Origin: Toxorhynchites rutilus septentrionalis
Lineage: Eukaryota; Arthropoda; Insecta; Diptera; Culicidae
Assembly (NCBI RefSeq): GCF_029784135.1
Contig: NC_073746.1
Location: forward strand, 250,675,494-250,739,493
Direction: 5' to 3'
Length of the DNA: 64,000 nucleotides
Below are positions 45,823 to 56,944 of this stretch, in pieces. The stretch's first letter is position 1, and each line of letters starts with the position of its first letter. Below the pieces are notes generated by a model. That model had not been told where the DNA came from, did no database searches, and saw only the letters and a list, made by a program, of their open reading frames with translations. Position numbers and translations under genes: made by a program.

Positions 45823-47859
45823 TTAAATCATAATCACACCACAAAAAAGATCATACTACGATAACATGTGTCTTTATCAGTATACAATATGGCCACCGAG
45901 AGCCTAGATTACCTTTTGAAAACCTCTGCATTTCCTACATTGAGTTCTACAGATGCTGAATGTCAGTAGTTTTTTAGGCTCGCAACATGGGAGTGAAGTG
46001 GGTATTGGCTGGTTATATTATTGGTTATTGGAGGAATTTCATCAGCTTACATTCGAAGAAAGCTCTATCTGGCTTTCTGGCACAAGTCGTTTTTGATTGA
46101 AGATTTCAATCTTTGGTCCGTCAGTCCACAACAACGTCTACAGAGAGCAATTCGAGTTTTTTTTAACCCATTTGTTTATTTATTTAGGTTCATTAGTATT
46201 TTAGTTGTAACAGAGCAGGATTTTAATCGTGTACATGTCACATGTTTAGTCGTATCTATAAATAGCATATTACACACTTCTATACCAGCTATACTCAACC
46301 TGCGGTCCTCCAGGCTCTTTTGGTTGGCCAGCCTGGCCCATTATCATTTTGTATGTATAACAATCACGAAAATTTAAGAAATCATTCGGGAAACATGAGT
46401 ATAAGGGAGTTTAACACATTACACATTACACATCTACACATTAGTTAGTTGTCTAGTTAAGTAGTATTAGTAGATTAAATATCTATGAAATACATTTAAT
46501 CCGATCATCAGGGCTAATAGTGCCGAAATTGTTGAATAAAAATGAAAACATCGATATGAAAATATGAATATGAAATCATTACATAACATTTTAACATAAG
46601 ACTACGTCTTTCATTAATGGTACCAAACCAGAAAACTGGTCACGGTTTTCTATGAAATAGTTTTACCGTTAATATTTATTTTAGCTAGGTATGATTTTTT
46701 ATGGTTTGCATTCCGATCGAATCGGAAATTCTTTAAATTTTTTCGGTAATTTATACATTACGGTTTTCTAAGACATAAATTATTCAAATTAAGGAAATTT
46801 CGAAGAATACACATTTTCCTATCGTGCTCTTGTAGCCGAGTATGTATGAGGGAGGTACAACAATCAAATATTACTGTTAATAAGACAGGCGTAAATAGGT
46901 CGGTCGAAATGCAATTGCAGCATTCGTTCTACGGACATTGTGGATAGAGATAATATTGCAATCTCAGCTCCCCCGTATTCTATTCATTGAGCATAAACAA
47001 GCATTCGCGATTTCGAAACACAGTATTCACAATTCATCAGTCATCTAGGTAGCGACCAGATGGCAGCGAGTCTTTCGAATAACCTTCCTCAAGGCCGAGT
47101 GTTTGGCTGAGTTTTCCAAATTGGTCTTTTTCAAGGCTTTTCAAGGCTAGAGACGAATGATCTGATGAATTTAAAAGCCTCTTTAATTCAAAACATCATC
47201 ATCATCATTCAAGTCGTCTCGCTCCAGCTGTCAAACAGCAGTATTTTGTTTGGTGCAATTTTGCTGGGTGGAGGCACCGCCTCGATTTGCATGCCGTCTG
47301 GTGAAGAGTGCCTCTGTACTTTACATCACATCATAATTGTATCTGTATTGGAGTGTATGTTTAATATTTCTTAAAAAAACAGCGTTACGTTTGGGGTGCA
47401 AAATTTCGAGCGTGAACACCTCTTCGTCAGTTGTACAAAGTGGTATGTCAATCACTTCATTCGAAAGATAAAAGGTGTATGAGTAATGCTGTTACCTAAT
47501 TGACCCAAAAACTTGTTTCGCTATTAAAACCACAAACATCTATAAATATGAAAATGCTGGAAAGTTCATTTTAGTCAACATTTGTCGATGTATGTCGTTG
47601 GCTGTCAACGAAAGTTTTCTAAATATTGTGCTCGCCCTGGTCAATCACAGTTTCTATTTTGCTACAGTGTCGAACATTTTTTTCGTCACAGAATGTATCT
47701 TCAGAATATGCAATAAGCAAGCATAGTGTAGAGTGGAATCAATGTAGAAGAGAAATATCAAATAGGAGGTACGTCGTCGGTTTTCATACCGTGGAGATTT
47801 TACGTATTGTAGATTTTATGCGTTATGCGTTATCAAATCGATGACGGTAGTGTGGGACT

Positions 47860-47870
47860 AATATATAATC
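47860..47870 (+). promoter_or_regulatory. TATA-like element upstream of the histone-type 3' end
   Basis: AATATATAATC lies 145 bp before the stem-loop at 48007. On its own this is weak in AT-rich DNA. It is listed only because it stands at a position compatible with a very short transcription unit. Confidence 0.2.
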
Positions 47871-48006
47871 GTCTGGAACCGCACCGTATGTAGTACGCGA
47901 AAAATGCTGCGATACATACTGAGTGCGCGTACTGTTCTCGTGGGAACAAGAATGAATCATGAATCAACCATTTTCAGCTGCGTGTACAAAACAACACAAA
48001 GTAATC

Positions 48007-48044
48007 GGTCCTTTTCAGGACCAATAAAACCTTCGACTAAAGAG
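48007..48044 (+). terminator. Histone-type mRNA 3' end: stem-loop plus downstream element
   Basis: GGTCCT-TTTC-AGGACC (48007-48022) matches the replication-dependent histone stem-loop consensus exactly: a 6-bp stem of GGYYYT/ARRRCC type and a TTTC loop. AAAGAG, the U7-complementary histone downstream element, follows 17 nt later (48039-48044). The upstream sequence is AC-rich (ACAAAACAACACAAAG), as in histone 3' UTRs. No histone coding sequence is readable upstream, so the gene body is lost or never present. Confidence 0.55.
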
Positions 48045-48046
48045 TC

Positions 48047-50066
48047 CAAATCGCATTTGCTCGCAAAGAACAAATGGCTTCCATTTTCCTCGATATCAAA
48101 GGGGCATTTGATTCAGTTTCCATGGAAATTCTCTCAGAGAAGCTTCATAATCGTTGACTTTCACCAATTCTGAATAATTTCCTGTACAATTTACTGTCAG
48201 AAAAGCACATGAATTTCTCTCATGGCAACTCAAAATCTTCTCGTTACAGTTTTATGGGCCTACCGCAAGGCTCCTGCCTAAGCCCCCTCTTGTACAGTTT
48301 TTACGTCAATGATATGGATGATTGTCTAACTAGAGACTGCACGCTGAGACAACTTGCAGACGATGGAGTTATTTCCATCACGGGTACTAATCCCGTCGCT
48401 CTGCAAAAGTCGTTGCAAGATACCATGAACAATCTGTTCACGTGGGCCTTCAAGCTGGGTATCGAATTCTCTACGGAGAAAACTGAAATGGTCGTTTTTT
48501 CTAGGAAGCACGAACCCGCCCAATTCCAGCTTTACCTATCCGGCAAAACGATCCAACACTCTATGTTTTTCAAATACCTGGGTGTATATTTTGATTCTAA
48601 ATGTACCTGGGGGAGACACATTGCGTATTTGAAACAGAAATGCCAGCAAAGAATCAATTTTCTCCAAACAATAACCGGAACATGGTGGGGTGCCCATCCA
48701 GGAGACCTCATTCAGTTGTACAAAACAACGATATTGTCAGTGTTAGAATATGGCAGTTTTTGCTTCCGATCAGCTGCCAGGATTCATATTCTCAAGCTGG
48801 AGAGGATACAATATCGTTGCTTGCGTATAGCCATGGGGTGTTTGCATTCGACACATACGATGAGTCTCGAAGTTTTGGCAGGAGTACTCCCGCTTACTCT
48901 TCGGTTCACAGAATTATCCTACAGATTTCTCATCCGTTGCAAGATCATGAATCCATTGGTGATTGATAACTTCGAAAATCTACTACAACTGACTCCTCAG
49001 TCAAGTTTTGTCTTTATACCATGAGTACCTTACCCACGACGTGCACCCTTCACCAGGCATCTCCAACCAAGTTTGCTTCCCATACTTTTGCAATTCCTCT
49101 GTCATTTTTGATCTGTCCATGCGACAAAAAATCCATGGAATACCAGATCACCTACGCTCCAATATTATTCCGTCGATATTATCGGAAAAATATGGGAAAG
49201 TTGGATCTGATAAAATGTTCTTTACTGACGGTTCATACATAAACGGGTCCACTGGCTTCGGCGTCTTCAATGAAAATTCCAGTGCCTCTTTCAAACTCAA
49301 AGATCCTTGTTCCGTGTATGTCGCAGAAATGGGTGCGATATACTATGCTCTAGGGATCATTGAAACACTGCCCATCGACCATTATTTTATTTTTTCAGAC
49401 AGTCTCAGCTCAATAGAGGCAATCCGCTCAATGAAAGTTGATAAACGCTCATCTTATTTCCTAACAAGAATAACACAACTATTGAGTGTTTTGGTCGAAA
49501 AATTATTCAAGATTACCTTAGCATGGGTTCCCTCTCATTGCTCGATTCCGGGGAATGAGAAAGCGGACTCGCTAGCTAAGGTGGGCGCTTCAGAAGGTAC
49601 ACTTTTTGAAAGGCAAATTGCCTATATTGAATTTTTTCACATTCCTCGTCAGGACACACTCGTTAGTTGGCAGCGCATGTGGAGTGAAGATGAGTTCGGT
49701 CGTTGGTTACACACGATTATCCCTAAGGTTTCGACGAGTGCTTGGTTTAAGGGATTGAATGTAGGTCGTGATTTCATTCGCGTGATATCTCGGCTCATGT
49801 CCAATAACTACAACCTAAACGCGCATCTCTATCGCATTGGGCTCGCAGCAAACATTCTTTGTGATTGTGGCAATGGCTACCACGACATCGAGCATGTTGT
49901 CTGGTCGTGTATCCGGTTCCATGCTGCTCGCTCTCAGCTCTCTAGAGCACTGAGAGCACAAGGCAGACAATCGGATATCCCCGTCCGGGATATCTTAGGT
50001 AGCCGTGATCCTGATCTTCTGCTTCATCTATACCTGTTCCTCAGAAACGCCGATGTCAACGTTTAA
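48047..50066 (+). pseudogene. LINE ORF2: RT palm, RNase H, Cys-rich tail; broken
   Basis: It starts at RT motif A (FLDIKGAFDSV). A TGA at 48155-48157 replaces a likely Gly codon. Then GLPQGSCLSPLLYSFYVND and the catalytic box read LADD (48353-48364) instead of YADD. The frame is lost near 49008, where 2 nt present in copy 1 are missing. The second frame carries the RNase H (FFTDGS, AEMGAIYYAL, FSDSL, WVPSHCSIPGNEKADSLAK) and the tail LCDCGNGYHDIEHVVWSC, ending at 50066. Several lesions make this copy inactive. Confidence 0.85.
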
Positions 50067-50556
50067 TGATGTTTCCTTCGTTGTGTCCCTGTTTCATATC
50101 CCTCCTATCCGATCTATAAACTTTTACTTAGTCGCGGCAATACATACACACACTCTTTACAGATACACGGGCCAAAGGTTGTGCAGTCCACTGATGATTC
50201 AACAAGAGCCAAAGGTTGTACCGCTCATGACAACTCTACACGAGCTGATGATTGGATTCCTCGAGTCGAGAAGACGCACCACGCTAGATATGGAGTACAT
50301 ACTAGGGGGCGTTGCTGATTAATGGTCAGCTGCATCCCAATAGGAAGTATCCCGTGTCGGGCACACGTACAGAGTATTGGAGACAGCAACATCCCAATTA
50401 CGAGAACACTTGTAATACTAACCTCGAGACGACCGCGAGTAATCGGTTAAATATTAGTAACATTGATAATAAGAAAAATTGTCAAAATATTGAACTCCGG
50501 CCCCGTCAGGCTAACGCCATATGAGCCTTGATAAAAATATATATTTTGGAGAAAAA
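48047..50556 (+). mobile_element. 5'-truncated RNase H-bearing LINE, copy 2
   Basis: Same family as 16651-18733 but about 430 bp longer at the 5' side. It ends in a short poly(A) at about 50552-50556. An 8-bp direct repeat AAAGAGTC flanks it (48039-48046 and 50557-50564), consistent with target-primed insertion into the hAT element directly at the histone downstream element. Confidence 0.8.
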
Positions 50557-50639
50557 AAAGAGTCATTTAAGAATTTTCGAAGCATTCTAAAAAATTATTT
50601 TATTTTTATGTTTGCCTGAGAGCTTCTGTGAACTCAGGG

Positions 50640-50983
50640 GTGTGTTTGGATTTATTGTTGTAATGATGACAAGCGAACCATCAACAGTACATGTTGATGC
50701 TTAGAATTAATTGGACAATTTACTCAAATTGCTTCGCGCTCCTCACTCAGTAAAATCATTCATTTGTCGGCCCTTGTCATAGCTATCAAATATTTGTATC
50801 AAAGAGTTTTATTATTAAATTTCTTCAATGTTTGCGCTCGTCGGCAATGGTTTCATAATTCTATGTTAACAGTGCGGTCGTGTCTTGAACAACACCCTAC
50901 TTCATTTTTTTTTCTTTGCGACCCGCGGCACCATGACTAACACCTGTTTGTGGCCCCTATGAAAAAAAGGTTGAGTATCGCTG
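50640..50983. other. Right terminal part of the hAT element
   Basis: AT-rich sequence ending in CGACCCGCGGCACC, TTTGTGGCCCC and GGTTGAGTATCGCTG, typical of the subterminal GC blocks of hAT ends. No gene is present. Confidence 0.5.
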
Positions 50984-51552
50984 TTCTATACCATTGCATA
51001 TGATACACAGTAGCCATTTAGGTGTAAGACTATTCTATCTGTTCTTCCATTGTTCAGTTAGACCTCCGGGCAGCGGAGATAGTTGATATGATCATTGTTG
51101 TGTTATCAATAGAACAACAGCCCGATATTTCTTGCAGAGCAAAGCAGTTGTATGGTTGAATCGATCTTATTTTTACCGTGGATCGATCTCCATCGCTGAT
51201 GATTGTTGCGTGGACGTAGTTATTCTGTAACAACACAAAGATGGTCAATTGAGGGCCCTGAGTTTTGGACTCACGATCGTGCAATTCGAGTTGTTATCGA
51301 TTAAATTTTTTGTTATTTCCGGTTCATTTTTATGTCCTGTGCAATGATTAATTTTGTGACATAAGTATGCAAACATATAAAAAGAAAATTAATAAAACTG
51401 TAGAATGGTGGAATCAATACATGGTATGGGTTTACGATTTGTATGATCATTGCACATGGTTCAGAAACTGCATTTAAGTGGAAATTAGTATTTAGAGCTC
51501 GACAGTTATTCTCTAGATAAAAACTGACTTCGACAAAATTGTTACATATAAA

Positions 51553-52431
51553 AGAGCGCTCATTTTCATGTTACCAAAAATAGGGTGACCAACATTTTCG
51601 ATGAAATAAAAAATCTAACTTTCTTATCTCTATGGATAGAGGTAAACATAGTTCGACAATGTTGTAGTCCCAGTTATTTAAACTTTTTCAGAAACTTTTC
51701 TCTATCTTTTAATATAATCGATTAACCGCTTTTTTCCTAAGTTGCATTAGGGTAACCATGACAAAAACGATTATTTTACTCTAACTTCTATATTTAAAAT
51801 TCTACATCAAAATAGTCTTCGTACGACTTTTAGAGCTTATCAATACCAACATTTTGCGATGCAGAATTTGGGTTTTTGATGGGGTTTTGATGGGTTTTTA
51901 CCCAAAAACTCCTGATTTCAATTTTAATTCACTCAAATACAAAAAATAACATATCTTTCAAAATCCCATATTATATAGAGTGAAACTTGTTCTTTAAAAT
52001 TCCGTCAACAATTTTTCTTTATGTTTGCCCCAGAAAAAATGGCAAGCTATTGAAGAAAGCGTATTTTTTGGGAAGAAATATCAATAACTTTGAGTGAAGT
52101 TGAAATGTTGACAAGTTCTGCATCGCAAAATGTTTGTATCAGTATGTTCTAAAAGTCTTTCGAAGACAATTTGTATGTAGAATTTCAAACATATAAGTTA
52201 GAATAAAAAACAGTTTTTCAATGGTGACCCCAACGCACATTAGGAAAAACGCGCTATATCGGTTATTTCAAGAGATAGAAAAATACTTTGTTCTACAAAG
52301 ATGTTTTAAATAACTGGGACTACAACATCGAACTATGTTCACCTCTATCTATAAAGATAAGAAAGTTAGATTTTTTATTTCATCGAAAATGTTGGTCACT
52401 CTGTTTTTGGCAACATGAAAATGAGCGCTCT
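51553..52431. mobile_element. Fold-back MITE with ~310-bp inverted arms
   Basis: The ends are AGAGCGCTCATTTTCATG and its complement. The arms (about 51553-51880 and 52110-52431) stay complementary through CACCCT..., AAAATCTAACTTTCTTATCT, GGACTACAAC and TTTTGCGATGCAGAA. The centre is AT-rich. There is no coding capacity. Flanks show no clear duplication beyond AAA. Confidence 0.7.
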
Positions 52432-53030
52432 AAACTATGGTATTGCTACACACTTTTAATACATTAGTGAGAACAGCTGCTTTGAAATTCAAATCGTCTA
52501 TAATTGCAGTGAAATCCAGTTTTCTCGCGACTAGATGAGACAATACTTATTTTGAATATTTGCTCCAGCACTTGATTTTAACTCCATTTTATTCACGTTC
52601 GTTCTGTTCATTCTCAATACAAACAAAAATTGTCTCATGATCCGTCTTTTTTAATTTGGCCTCTTTCAAAGAATGAACTGCATCAAAATCCTCCAATATG
52701 TCTGAAGTGTGACAGGCAAAAAGCTACTTTGTAACCCGGGATGTCATATCCTTCCAATGAATTCTCATCGACAATATGAGTTTCGAAAAGAAATACTAAT
52801 TGTGGAAGGAAATTTTCTACAAGATGTCGCATAGTCATTCGCAAAAGAAGAACCTGTAATATTCATGTTGTCATTTTTTGGTATATCTGAATACATTGTG
52901 TTGTAGGTCATTTCGTCGTCTGTTGAGGGCTTCTAAAATAAAGGCCAATCGCGACAGCATTCAAAACTTGACTCGGTTGTAAATATATTCGGATATTCAA
53001 TCTATGTATATGGTTTGCTGCAAGTCGTTT
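52432..53030. other. Unassigned sequence
   Basis: AT-rich; no recognised feature. Confidence 0.3.
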
Positions 53031-53168
53031 TTAATACAGATCGGACTCGATTATATACAGACTCGATTATATACAATTGACGAATTTCATGCCAACTCGA
53101 CTGGCCGTTGGCAGCACCATCTCAGATAGCAGTGAATCGTTGTGGGTGTAAAGACATGGGTTATTCAA

Positions 53169-53593
53169 CCGATTGAGTGCGGAGCAAATTTTGTTAGCAT
53201 ATGCCAAAAGTGCGGATGAGTTTGGATATATTTGAAAAAAATACTAAAGAACACAGATAACTGATTAAGTCACAAAAGTTGTGTTAATGAATAAAACACA
53301 CATAAAAAGTGAGTTTTATAAAATAAATTAACAATAACTTTCTATTTGTATATATGTATTATTTTTTTTAAATAAGGGGAATATTATATTTACACACTTT
53401 TATTTGCAATTATCATTTGATGCACAAAGCGCGTGAAGTCCTCTTTTACAAATGACCCCGAAAATCTAGATTCTACGTAAAGAGGTGCCAATTCAAAAAT
53501 ATTAACATTAAACAAGAAGAGCGCTATCGCGCTCCCCGCACTTTTGGCATATAACAGGAGGAGTACTAATGCGCCCCACCCGTCTTCAAAGGG
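53169..53593. mobile_element. TTAA-type MITE (piggyBac-like) inside the pogo-like element
   Basis: The right end, in reverse complement CCCTTTGAAGACGGG, is followed by TTAA (53594-53597). The left end CCGATTGAGTGCGG is preceded by TCAA, a mutated target. Both sides share ATATGCCAAAAGTGCGG about 40 bp in. The paralogous opposite arm near 54775 lacks this insert, which confirms it. Confidence 0.65.
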
Positions 53594-53606
53594 TTAAGCA
53601 ACTTTG

Positions 53607-54780
53607 CATACTTGAAATATTCGAAAAATAATTAGACTACTTTTTGAAAAAAAGCCAATATTTTCTTAATTTTCTTAATTTTTTGCAAAAAATTATAACT
53701 TAAAAACTATGATACCTACAAAATTCTTGTCAAAGGATGAAATGTAGGAAATTATTTACATTTTCACAGAAAAATACCAAATTTTTTTTGGAAAAATAAT
53801 TTCGCTGACCTATAAGTTATTTTAAAAATTAAAATAGATTTTTCTCAAAAACCTTTTTTTTAAATTCCCAAAAATATATACACCCATATCTCACTTTACG
53901 GCCTAGATACGTTCCTGGGCCGCTAAGAAAAAAGTCGTATAACGAATCAATTGTTCCAATACAAATTCATACAAACTCTATCGGATCGGTTCCAAGCCGT
54001 ATAAAATGAAAAGCCGTATAAAAAGGGGCCGTATAGCGAGGTATTGGTGTATATGAATAGCCCTTACAATTTCCAACAAATCGTCCATACATCCGAAGAT
54101 GGGCACTTTTACAGTGAAAAAGTTTTTCGAACAACAACTTTTTCATGTTTTTATTGAAAAAAATAAGAAAAAAACTAACTTATTCTAATTTTGTTTAAAG
54201 TCAAGTTAGCGATATACTGTATTCGACAAAGTTTTAGATCTTGTTAAAATATAAACTTTTGTCGAAGACTTCAACTTTCTATCTTTTATAGTTTTTGGAA
54301 TATAAGTCATTTTTGTATGAAGATTCCCGAAAAAAATAATGTTTTGCTCGTAACATTTTTGTGTGTAAATTCTCACGTTTGACATGTTCTTGACATGTTT
54401 CTAAATAGCGAAAAGTTAGCAGAGTATGTAAATTACGATAATTTATACATTAAAATGTTACGAATTAAGCATTAATACTGTTTTTTCAAAGAAAAAAAAA
54501 TGAAAAAGTTGTTGTTCAAACAATTCCATACATCGACCGATGTATGGAAAACTTGTTGGAAATTTTAAGGGCTATTTTGTCTATTTGTTTCAGAATTTTA
54601 AAAGTATATGCTTTCGAGAAAAATTAGATTTAATTCCCAAAATATTTTTTTTTCAATGACATTTTTTCCCAAAAAATTCTTTGATAATTTTTAGGTAATT
54701 TCTAAGTAATTTTCTACATTTCATTCTCCGACTTTGAATTCTTTTTCGAATATTCGAAGTATGCAAAGTTGCTTTAATGA
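53607..54780. repeat. Palindromic AT-rich repeat, same family as 8054-9470
   Basis: The left arm starts AGCAACTTTGCATACTTGAA and the right arm ends CGAAGTATGCAAAGTTGCTT. Both contain GAAATGTAGGAAATT-type and CAATTTCCAACAA-type motifs. The outer parts (TTTACACCCACAACG, GATGGTGCTGCCAAC) are mirrored at 53090-53160 and 54785-54860. Confidence 0.65.
53881..54049. mobile_element. 169-bp TA-flanked MITE
   Basis: The left end CACCCATATCTCACTTTACG follows TA. The right end, in reverse complement CACCAATACCTCGCTATACG, is followed by TA. It contains several GCCGTATA motifs and is inserted in the left arm of the palindromic repeat. Confidence 0.6.
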
Positions 54781-55687
54781 TTCATGTCTTTACACCCACA
54801 ACGTTTCACTACTATCTGAGATGGTGCTGCCAACTCTTAAGACGAGTTGGCATGGAATTCGTCAATTTTGGACTCGATTATATACAGTTTTGGAAAAAAT
54901 ATTTTTTTTTTATTTCAAATATGACTTATTTCAAGAAGAAATGTAACTTTTCAACGTTAAGATGTAATTTAAGTGGCTATTACATGTACAGTGAGGTAAA
55001 AATCGTGAATTTGGAAGATTTTGCTTGAATTTTCACCAGGAATTGTTTACATCGATATTGCAGCCAAATTAAGAAAGATAGAAGTTGGGTGTCACAGAAC
55101 AAATTGTAGAGCGGTTAGCGAGCTTCAATTTAATTGATAGAAACAAAACATTAAAAATTAATACATTAAAAATTATACAAAACATTAAAAATTATTAACT
55201 TTCAAGTTTTTCATTCCCAAAATGTAACTAAAATCCACTAATTTAGATGTTCCACTACTATATTCTGTACTAATTTTTTTCATTTTTCAAATGAAAGCAA
55301 CAGAATCGTCTTCCGTAGCGTACTTTTTAATGTAGCGCCAGTTTGAGACAACAGAGTCCGAAACAAAAAAAAGTTATATAACTCTGTCATTGTTGAAATT
55401 CGAACATATGCGTAGAAGGATTTTTTTTTATCATATATGATCGTCTATAACCTCCTGAGAGAATCTGGATAAATTTATTATTTCCATGTGAGAGAGACTT
55501 ATAGGACTTATAGGGAAGGAATCAAAAATCAAATTCCTCTTTCATATTCAAAAAACGAAAAATACATGCTTAAAAAACAATAAAAAATATTTTTGTTTTT
55601 ACTCGATTATATACAGGATTTGATTACAGTGAAAACAGTTACAGTGATAAGAAACCAGAAATTGTATATAATCGAGTCCTCGCTGTA

Positions 55688-56380
55688 TTATACTTTTCAA
55701 AATAGTAATTGCAGAATCAGTCAGCCCCTTCCAGTACAGAAAAGTGGGAATGGTGATTGACAAAGTCGGTCGAGTGAGGATTCGGAACATGGGCGCTGCT
55801 AGTTCTATTCGGTTCTCGATTTTTAGGGGCTTTGTCACACTGTTAGTAACAGAAGATGATGATATGCAATTTGAAAGATGAAATTCGTACTGAAATGATC
55901 ACAGCAAAGCAACTGTTCGCCCCTCTGCATGCATATGTAGTGGAGTTCAAGATCAACCGTGACAAGATCGAACAGCAGCTATCCAGGCCAAGCCAAGACC
56001 AAATTGCACAAAATCGAAAATACTGATTGGGCTCATTATTTTACAACAGTGTGCTCCGATGCTGTGCGTAAATTAATCACTCTTTTCACAGCAAATCAAA
56101 ACATTGTTAACAGACATTAATATCTAAATACATGACCTCGTTCTCCGCCACAGCCACACAGTCACAGTCACCCGACATCGGCTATCCCACTCAGTGCGTT
56201 ACGTAACGAATAGCATATGCTGCTCGGCCTATTATTAGCGCAATGGTTTTTCGAGCGCTTATCTTCGGGTGAAGTAACTAAGCTCAAGATGTTTACACTC
56301 ACGCCTTGAGAGCGTTTTCAGTGCCTTTTCAACATTTGCAGGTTGGAGTTGTGTTTTTTTTTCTTTTTTTCCCTCAATCT
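55688..56380. other. Unassigned sequence
   Basis: A minus-strand frame around 55690-55838 reads without stops (includes APMFRILTRPTLSITIPTFL) but has no known domain and runs into the pogo-like end. The remainder shows nothing recognisable. Confidence 0.3.
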
Positions 56381-56943
56381 GTGCCACACGGTGACCGGAA
56401 TAAATCGCCACAGTAAACAACTGCAACAGAAACAACCGCTTAGAAAAAGTGTAGTAGGCTAGAAATATTTGGCGCGGGAAAAACATCATGTGCCTCACAT
56501 TTCTATTATAAATTTATTCTCTTGTTCTCGTTTTTCGAAATTTATTCTGAGGACAATGTAATGGGGACGAAGTCCCCATTTGGCGAGGATAAGGAATCGA
56601 GGCGGCCCATGCCGCCAAGATGACGCAATCCGAGTCCACCGCCGACCCGCCGTCGGAAGCGGCGGTGTCTCGCACGCAAACCTGGGATCCACTGATTGCC
56701 CGGTTAGTTTGAAACATAGGATACGATCCTTTAGCAATGTCCGACCGAGCTCTAGCGAGCGTCGGACGGTATACGTCTGCCCGGGGCGTTACGTTTGCCT
56801 GGGGCGATACGTTTGCCCGGTTAATTCTTGTTTTGAAATACAATACCGCGCCACAATATTTATAGCCTACTACACATTTTATAAGCGGTGGTTTCTGTTG
56901 CAGTCGTTTTCTGTGGCGATTTATTCCGGGAACCGTGCCACAC
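56381..56943. mobile_element. Unclassified element: 97-bp inverted repeats around a GC-rich hairpin core
   Basis: The arms at 56381-56476 and 56846-56943 are inverted copies (CGGAATAAATCGCCACAG, CTGCAACAGAAAC, GTGTAGTAGGCTA, TGGCGCGG). The core is much richer in GC and holds at least four perfect hairpins: GGGGAC-gaa-GTCCCC, GGCGGC-ccat-GCCGCC, CCGCCG...CGGCGG and AGGAT-acg-ATCCT. There are also three copies of a 16-bp unit containing ACGTYTGCCYGG (56770-56820). Long minus-strand frames are probably a by-product of GC content. It matches no family I can name. Confidence 0.5.
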
Positions 56944-56944
56944 A

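Larger units (their letters stand above)
46286..50983. mobile_element. hAT element carrying a LINE
   Basis: The ends are CAGCTATACTCAACCTGCGG and, in reverse complement, CAGCGATACTCAACC. The flanking 8-bp duplication TTCTATAC at 46278-46285 and 50984-50991 is perfect. No hAT transposase is readable in the 2.2 kb that remain after subtracting the LINE (48047-50556), so the element is non-autonomous. The left half has unusual content, including a histone-type 3' end signal at 48007-48044. Confidence 0.85.
46159..51280 (-). mobile_element. Feilai-like SINE copy 2, split by a hAT element
   Basis: The 3' tail part is at 46159-46285 and the body and B box at 50984-51280, both matching the SINE at 2612-3101 in reverse. 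A 12-bp target duplication GCAATTCGAGTT flanks the whole (46147-46158 and 51281-51292). The copy is 5'-truncated, lacking the A box, and has an internal deletion of about 35 bp next to the hAT site. Insertion of the hAT element therefore came after that of the SINE. Confidence 0.85.
45889..51303 (+). pseudogene. Old ~100-codon ORF split by nested transposons
   Basis: An ATG at 45889 opens a frame MATESLDYLLKTSAFPTLSS and onward, with one TAG and one TGA. It then runs through a hydrophobic stretch YWLVILLVIGGISSAYIRRK (a likely membrane segment) to SPQQRLQRAIR, where the SINE begins (46159). Beyond the SINE the same frame resumes at 51293 with VID and a stop at about 51303. The 12-bp target duplication overlaps codons AIRV, so the frame is continuous once the insertion is discounted. 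I do not recognise the protein. Two internal stops indicate decay, or a wrong frame by chance. Confidence 0.3.
53037..55685. mobile_element. Composite pogo-like element
   Basis: The left end CAGATCGGACTCGATTATATA follows TA (53035-53036). The right end, in reverse complement CAGCGAGGACTCGATTATATA, is followed by TA at 55686. The same end motif recurs internally at about 53061, 54875-54897 and 55601-55616, so one or more related units are nested or fused. A palindromic body, a TTAA MITE and a small TA MITE lie inside. No transposase was found. Confidence 0.65.
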
